Shown piece after piece: positions 7,942-14,145 of a DNA stretch of 43,169 bases. Position numbers and translations under genes: made by a program. The DNA lies in assembly GCA_934255405.1 (NCBI GenBank), contig CAKQNT010000014.1, positions 1 to 43,169 on the forward strand, in the 5' to 3' direction. The notes below the pieces were generated by a model. That model was not told where the DNA came from and ran no database searches. It worked only from the letters and a program-made list of their open reading frames with translations. This stretch comes from an uncultured Alphaproteobacteria bacterium (GTDB taxonomy: Bacteria > Pseudomonadota > Alphaproteobacteria > RF32 > CAG-239). Every line of letters begins with the position of its first letter. The stretch's first letter is position 1.

Positions 7942-9723
7942 ATGGTAAAGTTGAAAATTGATAATTTTGAAGTGGAAGTTCCATCCGGTACCAGCATATT
8001 AGATGCGGCCAGACAAGCACATATTGATATTCCGACTTTGTGTAAACATCCTGATGTTGATCCCAGTGCCGGATGCGGTATGTGCATAGTGAAAGTAAAC
8101 GGACGAATCCTTCGTTCTTGTTGTACTCCGGTCAGCGAAGGAATGGAGGTTGTGACCAATGATGCTGAAATTTCCGGTGTTCGCCGCACGGTGTTGGAGC
8201 TTATATTGAGCAATCATCCTAATGAGTGTTTGACTTGTGTTCGTTCCGGACATTGTGAGTTGCAGGAGATGGCAAATACTTTTGGTATTGCTCATTCACG
8301 TCTGCCCAGTCTGAATAAAAAAATAGAAAAAGATGATTCTACTAAGGCGATTGTGCTGGATCCTTCAAAATGTATTGTTTGCGGAAGGTGTGTAGAGGTT
8401 TGTCAAAATCAGCAAGATGTCTGGGCTTTGAGTTTCCTTAATCGTGGTTTGGCAACACGGGTTGCCGCGGCAAACGGTATTCCTTTGGCAGATAGTCCGT
8501 GTATTAAATGCGGACAATGTTCTGCTCACTGCCCAACCGGCGCAATAGTTGAGTATGATGAAACTCAAAAAGTTTGGGATATGCTTGCGGATCCTGATAT
8601 ATTTACGGTGGTGCAAATTGCTCCGGCGGTCAGAGTGGCTATCGGTGAGGAATTCGGTTATGATTTTGGTGAGAACCTTACCGGTAAAACTTATGCCGCT
8701 CTGCGTCGTATGGGCTTTAATAAAGTGTTTGATACAAACTTTGGCGCGGATTTGACGATTATTGAAGAAGCAACCGAGTTTGTAAATCGCTTTATGAAAA
8801 AGCCTGAGAGCCTGCCGATGTTTACATCTTGTTGTCCGGCGTGGGTGGATATGTTGGAAAAAAATTATCCGGAAATGTTGGATAATTTCTCTTCTTGTAA
8901 GTCGCCTCAGTCTATGGTGGGGGCTTTGGTTAAAACATATTATGCTGAGAAGATGGCAATTAATCCGGAGCAAATTCGCGTGGTTTCGGTAATGCCGTGT
9001 ACAGCGAAAAAGTGGGAGATTCACCGTAGCAAGGATATGAGCAGTTCCGGATATCAGGATGTTGATGTTTCGTTAACGACCAGAGAACTTTGCCGCATGA
9101 TTAAGCAAGCAGGCATAGATTTTTGTAATCTGCCGGAAGAAAAAGCCGATAGTCCGTTGGGAGAATATTCCGGCGCCGGAACAATCTTTGGGGTTACCGG
9201 AGGGGTTATGACTGCGGCTTTGCGTACTGCCTATTTCTATATTACCGGAAAAGAACTTGGCGATATTAATTTTAAGACGATAGAAGGTCTTGAGGGAATT
9301 AAGGAGGCTAAGGTCGATATTAATGGAACAGAAGTAAGAATTGCGGTGGTTCATGGAATAGGCAATATTGAAAAGATTATGGAACGTATTCAAGTTGCTC
9401 AAGAATCCGGCGCGGAAGTTCCATATCATTTTGTTGAGGTGATGGCGTGTCGCGGGGGTTGTGTATCAGGCGGCGGACAGCCGCAGGTAATGCTGCCAAG
9501 TCAACCCAAACCGCGAGGTATTACTGATGTTATCAGAGCTAAGCGTGCAAAAGGATTGATGGATGAAGATTTGAATGCTAAAAATCGTCTCTCTCATCAT
9601 AATGAAGAGGTAAAAACTCTTTATAAAGAATACCTCGGCGAAGCCGGAGGCGAGAAAGCGCATAAACTGTTGCACAATCATTATGAGGCACGCAAAGCCT
9701 ATAATATGAGCGAGGCAAAATAG
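7942..9723 (+). CDS. hydA: [FeFe] hydrogenase catalytic subunit, trimeric bifurcating type (HydA/HndD)
   Basis: This subunit catalyses reversible H2 formation at the H-cluster. The 593-aa protein reads in order as follows. There is a [2Fe-2S] domain (C34, C45, C48, C60), a His-Cys [4Fe-4S] site (H92, C96, C99, C105) and a two-cluster ferredoxin domain (C144/147/150/154 and C187/190/193/197). The H-cluster domain has motifs TSCCPAW at 295-301, MPCTAKK at 351-357 and MACRGGCVSGGGQP at 501-514, giving cluster ligands C298, C353, C503 and C507 and proton-relay C297. A small-subunit-like tail (about 545-585) follows. The domain order and the hydC-hydB neighbours fit NAD-linked, possibly electron-bifurcating, group A3 enzymes. 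The usual Glu in the TGGVMEAALR segment is Thr at position 424. No maturase genes hydE, hydF or hydG lie in the window. Confidence 0.96.
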   Translation: MVKLKIDNFEVEVPSGTSILDAARQAHIDIPTLCKHPDVDPSAGCGMCIVKVNGRILRSCCTPVSEGMEVVTNDAEISGVRRTVLELILSNHPNECLTCVRSGHCELQEMANTFGIAHSRLPSLNKKIEKDDSTKAIVLDPSKCIVCGRCVEVCQNQQDVWALSFLNRGLATRVAAANGIPLADSPCIKCGQCSAHCPTGAIVEYDETQKVWDMLADPDIFTVVQIAPAVRVAIGEEFGYDFGENLTGKTYAALRRMGFNKVFDTNFGADLTIIEEATEFVNRFMKKPESLPMFTSCCPAWVDMLEKNYPEMLDNFSSCKSPQSMVGALVKTYYAEKMAINPEQIRVVSVMPCTAKKWEIHRSKDMSSSGYQDVDVSLTTRELCRMIKQAGIDFCNLPEEKADSPLGEYSGAGTIFGVTGGVMTAALRTAYFYITGKELGDINFKTIEGLEGIKEAKVDINGTEVRIAVVHGIGNIEKIMERIQVAQESGAEVPYHFVEVMACRGGCVSGGGQPQVMLPSQPKPRGITDVIRAKRAKGLMDEDLNAKNRLSHHNEEVKTLYKEYLGEAGGEKAHKLLHNHYEARKAYNMSEAK

Positions 9724-9754
9724 CGATAGTCAGGCGCTGTTTGCGCAGTATAAC

Positions 9755-9794
9755 AAAAAGCTGAAAATTCAAATATTGAGTTTTCAGCTTTTTT
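9755..9794. terminator. Bidirectional rho-independent terminator between hydA and glgA
   Basis: AAAAAGCTGAAAA (9755-9767) pairs with TTTTCAGCTTTTTT (9781-9794) around an AT-rich loop, giving a T-tract on both strands. It sits between convergent hydA and glgA. The same core recurs at 20908 and 36357. The preceding bases (TTGCGCAGTATAAC) resemble the tail of the palindromic repeats. Confidence 0.85.
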
Positions 9795-9813
9795 AGTATG
9801 TTTATGTTTCTTT

Positions 9814-11850
9814 TTATAAATGTCCGGTTTGCAGTAAGTTGTGATACTTGTAAACCGAGCCGTCGGCAACATCCCAACTGAAGTCTTTGTGCATGGCGTT
9901 TTTCTTCATCGTTAAAATCAGATTGGGAGCGGTGTAGAAGGTAGATAGAGCTTTGTCCAATGCCTCGGTATATGCGTTTTCGTTGTTTTTGAGGCGTTGT
10001 CCGGCAAAGTTGTTGCCATATACGCGGCGATTGTTGCTGAAAAAGGCCTCGGTGCGAAAACCGTCTACGCCGTCTTCTATGGTGTCAACCAATCCGCCGG
10101 TGGACATGGCAACCGGAAGCGCTCCTTTGGCCATGGCTTCCATTTGAGTAAGTCCGCAGGGCTCGAATCGGCTGGGCATCATATAAAAATCTGCCGCCAG
10201 CTGTATGGCGTAGGCGAACTCATCTTTATAACCATGAAAAACAAATACGCGTTGTCCGATTTTGGGGTTTATCTCGCAAACTTTATCTTTAAGTTTGGTA
10301 AGCATCTCAAAATAGTTTATGTCGCCGGCTCCGCCCAAAATAAATATCGGTGTTTCCACATCGGAATCTTTGTATTTTTTGGTTAGGTTAAGGATTGCCT
10401 GAGCGGCTATATCGTAGCCCTTTTGCTCAACCAGACGACTGGTGGCGCAGACAATCGGAGTTTGCGAGGCATCTTTGATTGTTTTGCTTAAATCCTCAAA
10501 CTTATAAATATCTACCAGCGGTATAACTTTTTGTTTGTAATCGCGGTCAGTGGAAATTTTGGAAAGCAGTTTAATGAATTCTTTTTTGTTTTGGAGCTTT
10601 GCTTCAAGCGAATTTTCGTCAAAGGTTACAAATCCAGAAACGCCAAAATATTGGTTGACGGCATTAATTTTTGCGGCATTTGGCGAGATGAGCTTTTTAT
10701 CGTAGCCATTGACAATACCAAAAAAGTCGCGATGGTCCTTGCGGATTTTTAAGATGTCTCTAAAGTCGAAGCCGAAACCTAATTCTTTGGATACTTCTTC
10801 CAGATAGTTTTTAGAAACCGTAACCACTCTATCCGCTAAATGGAAGTTGCACGATGCTTGGTTGTAGCAGTCATGCACAATCAGGGTGTTGGTGGCTCGG
10901 GGATTGCTGTTTTTGATGGCTTTGGCATTCTTTAAGACCATGGTCGCCGTGTCTTCATATAATGAATTTAGAATTTTGGCGGTGTTTTCATAATCCCAGC
11001 CCTGATAGCCAAGGTGGTGAGCAATATGGACAACCGGTATGGCTTTAAGCTTATCGGCTAATTCGGTTGTCATACGCTCGTTTTCAATCTGAGCGGTGGT
11101 AAAGTATTTGAGTAGTCCGGACAGTGCGCCACTATGCCAGTCGTTGGCAATAATGACATTAGGCGCAGGAATTTTTTTAATTTTGTTTTCTGTAACGGAT
11201 TTTAGCAAAGTGTATACCGCCTTTGAGAAAAAGGCAAAACGCTCAACTTCGTTAATACCGTTTTTGTTCATAATGTAGCAACCGTCTTGTGCCGGAGGGT
11301 TGTCTTTGTGGGGATAGATGTTGAAGAATCTATCGTTGGACAGAAAGATGTAATTGCAGTTCTCAAAGTTGCCGGTGTAAACCTCTACTTTGTGTCGGAC
11401 AAGAGTTTGACGTTCACCGATGAAGGGGACATCAATAGCGGCAACAAGAGAAATCTCAATTTGTTTGTGTTCGGCGCCAACGTAAATGTTGTTTTTTAGT
11501 TCGGCGTTTTTTTTGCCGGTATTACCTAAATACAAAGGGGTAACGACGGTTAAGTTTTCGCCGTCTTTGCCAAAGCGGTTGTTGAATGCAGTGGGCAACT
11601 CTGTGGCAATGACTCCTAAGCCGCCCCATTTCATAAAAGTTGCGGTTTCGGCGGTTACCATCCAGCCGTTAATTTTATCTATCTGCGGCCAAGCGGTTTT
11701 ACCGAGGCACTGAATTTTGGCAAGGTTTTGAATTTCTTGAAGGTGCGGATTAGTGGTTACCGCATAAGCAATGCTGAATTTCTTTTTGTTAAAAGCTTTC
11801 GGCAAAAATTTAGAGGAATCGAGTTCCGTTGTCGGTTTGTGGGGTGCCAT
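9814..11850 (-). CDS. glgA: Glycogen/starch synthase, GT5 family (GlgA-like), unusually long
   Basis: GlgA transfers glucose from ADP-glucose (or UDP-glucose) to the non-reducing end of an alpha-1,4-glucan. The 678-aa protein has a GT-B fold. The N-terminal half carries KWGGLGVIATELP (the KxGGL sugar-nucleotide loop, near residue 73) and AHHLGYQGWDYEN, equivalent to HNLAYQG. The C-terminal half carries SRLVEQKGYD and the catalytic PSRFEPCGLTQMEAM plus STGGLVDTI. Typical bacterial GlgA is about 480 aa; the extra length is an N-terminal leader and insertions in the first half. It stands alone: glgB, glgC and glgP are not nearby. It is transcribed divergently from grpE. An AAAG-type ribosome site precedes the ATG. 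The family call is firm; the donor preference cannot be read from the sequence. Confidence 0.87.
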   Translation of the reverse strand: MAPHKPTTELDSSKFLPKAFNKKKFSIAYAVTTNPHLQEIQNLAKIQCLGKTAWPQIDKINGWMVTAETATFMKWGGLGVIATELPTAFNNRFGKDGENLTVVTPLYLGNTGKKNAELKNNIYVGAEHKQIEISLVAAIDVPFIGERQTLVRHKVEVYTGNFENCNYIFLSNDRFFNIYPHKDNPPAQDGCYIMNKNGINEVERFAFFSKAVYTLLKSVTENKIKKIPAPNVIIANDWHSGALSGLLKYFTTAQIENERMTTELADKLKAIPVVHIAHHLGYQGWDYENTAKILNSLYEDTATMVLKNAKAIKNSNPRATNTLIVHDCYNQASCNFHLADRVVTVSKNYLEEVSKELGFGFDFRDILKIRKDHRDFFGIVNGYDKKLISPNAAKINAVNQYFGVSGFVTFDENSLEAKLQNKKEFIKLLSKISTDRDYKQKVIPLVDIYKFEDLSKTIKDASQTPIVCATSRLVEQKGYDIAAQAILNLTKKYKDSDVETPIFILGGAGDINYFEMLTKLKDKVCEINPKIGQRVFVFHGYKDEFAYAIQLAADFYMMPSRFEPCGLTQMEAMAKGALPVAMSTGGLVDTIEDGVDGFRTEAFFSNNRRVYGNNFAGQRLKNNENAYTEALDKALSTFYTAPNLILTMKKNAMHKDFSWDVADGSVYKYHNLLQTGHL

Positions 11851-11932
11851 CTCAAATCTTTCAAGAATCCAAAAAATAATTACAGGTTAAGGCCGGTTTA
11901 TCCGGCAATAAGGTCATTAAAAAACCATTGCT

Positions 11933-11962
11933 CTTGACTTGTCAAGCAATAGTCACTAAATT
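11933..11962 (+). promoter_or_regulatory. grpE promoter with a palindrome over the -35 box
   Basis: TTGACT (11934-11939), 17 bases, then TAAATT (11957-11962) forms a sigma-70-like promoter. The -35 box lies inside the perfect inverted repeat CTTGAC-TT-GTCAAG (11933-11946), which extends outward to TTGC/CAA with one bulge. An operator is possible. It is not CIRCE, and spacing does not fit a standard RpoH promoter. Confidence 0.45.
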
Positions 11963-12008
11963 CCCTATATATATACACATAAGTCTTAATTTTTTAAAGA
12001 GAAAAAGC

Positions 12009-12590
12009 ATGAGCAAGAATAAAAAAAGAGCTGAAAATACCGAAGATTTGTCCGAAGAGCTGGATGAGGCTTTGGGTGCTGAAAATGAAGGCGAATCCGC
12101 AGACGCCGCTGAAGTTAACGAGGCTGCCGACGAAACTGATTTGGAGCTGTTGAAAGTTGAGAATGCAAAATTGCGTGAAGATTATCTGCGGGCATTTGCA
12201 GAAGCCGAAAACACCAAAAAACGCTGCGCTCAGGAAATTGAGAAAAATAACAAATATGCAATATCTTCTTTTGCAAAAAACCTGCTGTCGGTGGCTGATA
12301 ATTTGCATCGCGCTATAGAATCCGCAAACCAAACCGAGAGCGCAGAAAACTGCGAAGCCCTAAAAAAAGGTGTCGAGTTAACCGAATCCGAATTGATGAA
12401 AGTTTTTGCAAAATTCGGTATTACAAAAATGGATATTATGGGACAAGTCTTTGATCCCAACTATCATCAAGTTGTTCAAGAAGTGGAAGACAAAGCCAAA
12501 CCATCCGGCACAATAGTTGCCGAACTCCAGACCGGCTACATGATAAACGGAAGGATATTGAGGGAGGCGATGGTGGTAGTTAGCAAATAG
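12009..12590 (+). CDS. grpE: Nucleotide exchange factor GrpE of the DnaK system
   Basis: GrpE releases ADP from DnaK, resetting the Hsp70 folding cycle in the cytoplasm. The 193-aa product has an acidic, low-complexity N-terminal tail (about 1-45) and a long coiled coil (LLKVENAKLREDYLRAFAEAENTKKRC, from about 48). A short helical bundle and the C-terminal beta domain follow with the signature FDPNYHQVVQEVEDKAKPSGTI and GYMINGRILREAMVVVSK. The frame is open further upstream, but the ATG at 12009 follows a purine-rich AAAGAGA site and gives the normal family start. Alphaproteobacteria often place it after hrcA; here the upstream neighbour is divergent glgA. A palindromic repeat begins on the base after its stop codon. 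Confidence 0.95.
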   Translation: MSKNKKRAENTEDLSEELDEALGAENEGESADAAEVNEAADETDLELLKVENAKLREDYLRAFAEAENTKKRCAQEIEKNNKYAISSFAKNLLSVADNLHRAIESANQTESAENCEALKKGVELTESELMKVFAKFGITKMDIMGQVFDPNYHQVVQEVEDKAKPSGTIVAELQTGYMINGRILREAMVVVSK

Positions 12591-12731
12591 GCAAGCTCGT
12601 TTGGCGGCACATCTAGAGGCATTTAGTTCGGTCTCGGAAAATTCATGTACTACTATGTACACTCCGCTTTCGCCACCCTAAAATCTTATTATTCACGCAC
12701 GCTATCCGAGCTTGCTGGAGATTGTGCAATA
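12591..12731. repeat. Dispersed palindromic repeat, copy B, with right tail
   Basis: Terminal arms GCAAGCTCG (12591-12599) and CGAGCTTGC (12707-12715) are perfect inverses, and the inner arms pair imperfectly. The centre at 12644-12662 has the family GTAC-N-GTAC block. The tail GGAGATTGTGCAATAT (12717-12731 region) is shared with copies C and E. The element starts immediately after the grpE stop codon. Here the tail is not followed by the recurrent terminator. Confidence 0.85.
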
Positions 12732-12790
12732 TACAGAATTGTGCTTGTTTTATTAAAATGTGCCGATAAATTTTCAAACATATTGCTTTG

Positions 12791-12819
12791 CTGCTTGAAA
12801 GGACGTATGCTTTCAGCAG
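12791..12819 (+). other. Hairpin in the rph leader
   Basis: CTGCTTGAAAG (12791-12801) pairs with CTTTCAGCAG (12810-12819) through 10 base pairs with one bulged T and an 8-base loop. No T-tract follows, so it is not an ordinary terminator. It lies 27 bases before the rph start and could affect translation or mRNA decay. Confidence 0.45.
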
Positions 12820-12846
12820 GTTTAACTGTTTTGTGAAAGTGATAAA

Positions 12847-13560
12847 ATGCGTCATGCCAATCGGGCGTTTAATGCCCTTCGGGAAATTGAGTTGATCCCC
12901 AGTTTTAATCCTTATGCCGAAGGTTCTTGTTTGGTGAAATATGGTAATACTCATGTTATTTGTACCGCCAGTGTTGAAGAAAAAGTTCCGGCGTGGCTGA
13001 AAGGTCAGAATAAAGGTTGGATTACCGCCGAATATGCAATGCTGCCTCGTTCGGCTCAGGTACGGATACAGCGTGAATGCAAAAAACCATCGGGAAGAAC
13101 TCAGGAAATTCAACGACTTATCGGGCGCTCTTTGCGGTCGGTTGTTGATTTGGAGCAGATGAAAGATATTTCAATCTGCATTGATTGCGATGTGATTCAG
13201 GCTGACGGAGGCACGCGCGTTGCCTCTATTACCGGCGGTTTTGTGGCGTTGTATCAAGCGTTGGAAAAACTGGTTGAACAGAAGAAAATTAAGACGAATC
13301 CGGTTCGCGAATTTGTGGCGGCAGTTTCCTGTGATATTTATGATGGCGAAGCTATCCTTGATGTCGATTATGTGGAGGATTCAAATTCTCAGGTGGATAT
13401 GAATTTTGTGATGACGGAAAGTGGAAAATTTGTGGAGATTCAGGGAACCGCAGAAGGCGCTCCGTTTGATGAAAATCAGTTTAATCAAATGCTGGATTTG
13501 GGCAGGCAGGGAATCCGCGAGATTATTGCTAAACAGAAGATTGCTCTGGGAGTAAAATAA
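12847..13560 (+). CDS. rph: Ribonuclease PH
   Basis: RNase PH is a phosphate-dependent 3'-5' exoribonuclease that trims tRNA 3' ends. The 237-aa protein shows the family sequence throughout: YAEGSCLVKYGNTHVICTASVEEKVP, GWITAEYAMLPRSAQVR, the phosphate-binding SGRTQEIQRLIGRSLRSVVDL, CDVIQADGGTRVASITGGFVAL, and the C-terminal EIQGTAEGAPF. The length is normal (about 238). The extreme N terminus is slightly divergent from the usual MRPSGR opening. The ribosome site is weak (GAAAG). Its stop is followed directly by the rdgB start (TAA-ATG), a pairing conserved in alphaproteobacteria and consistent with co-transcription. Confidence 0.96.
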   Translation: MRHANRAFNALREIELIPSFNPYAEGSCLVKYGNTHVICTASVEEKVPAWLKGQNKGWITAEYAMLPRSAQVRIQRECKKPSGRTQEIQRLIGRSLRSVVDLEQMKDISICIDCDVIQADGGTRVASITGGFVALYQALEKLVEQKKIKTNPVREFVAAVSCDIYDGEAILDVDYVEDSNSQVDMNFVMTESGKFVEIQGTAEGAPFDENQFNQMLDLGRQGIREIIAKQKIALGVK

Positions 13561-14145
13561 ATGTTTCAGAAACTGGTGCTAGCCTCCCATAATCAGGGAA
13601 AAATAGATGAATTGTCACAAATGTTGGCTCCTTATGGAGTTAAGATTTTGTCGGCTAGAGATTTGAAATTACCGGACGTGGAAGAAACCGGCGAAACTTT
13701 TGCCGAAAATGCGGCTCTTAAGGCAGAAGCAATAAGTGAGTATACAGGAATGCCTTGTTTGGCTGATGATTCCGGTTTGTGTGTTGATGCGCTTGATGGG
13801 CGTCCGGGAGTGTATTCTGCACGCTATGCCGCGGATAATGAGGCTCGTATAAATAAACTGATTGGAGAATTGAGAGAATCCGGAAAAGCAGATTGGTCAG
13901 CACATTTTTCTTGTGTGTTGGCACTGAAAATACCGCACCAGAAAACTAAATTTTTTGAAGGTCGAGTTGATGGTAAAATAATCGAGAATCGGCGTGGAAG
14001 CGAAGGCTTTGGCTATGATCCGGTATTTGTGCCGGACGGGTATGAACGCACCTTTGCCGAAATGAGTAAAGAAGAAAAAGCCAAAATTTCTCATCGCGGC
14101 AAGGCTTTGCTGCAATTTATTATGGAGGTTTTTGAAACTGCTTAG
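13561..14145 (+). CDS. rdgB: dITP/XTP pyrophosphatase (RdgB/HAM1 family)
   Basis: RdgB hydrolyses non-canonical purine nucleoside triphosphates such as dITP, ITP and XTP to monophosphates, keeping deaminated bases out of DNA and RNA. The 194-aa protein has the family motifs: LVLASHNQGKIDEL at the N terminus (substrate-binding SHNxxK), VEETGETFAENAALKAEA, the metal and base site LADDSGLCVDALDGRPGVYSARYA, and GSEGFGYDPVFVPDGYERTFAEM near the C terminus, followed by ISHRGKAL. The ATG starts on the base after the rph stop, so translation is probably coupled. The 3' end overlaps addB by 14 bases. Confidence 0.96.
   Translation: MFQKLVLASHNQGKIDELSQMLAPYGVKILSARDLKLPDVEETGETFAENAALKAEAISEYTGMPCLADDSGLCVDALDGRPGVYSARYAADNEARINKLIGELRESGKADWSAHFSCVLALKIPHQKTKFFEGRVDGKIIENRRGSEGFGYDPVFVPDGYERTFAEMSKEEKAKISHRGKALLQFIMEVFETA

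Noticed and set aside
9729..9746. GCGC-TGTTT-GCGC hairpin after hydA
   Set aside because: The stem is only four pairs, and the strong terminator immediately downstream explains the region better.
11933..11970. CIRCE or RpoH control of grpE
   Set aside because: The palindrome is not the CIRCE sequence, and the CTTG to CCTATAT distances (22 and 27 bases) are too long for an RpoH promoter.
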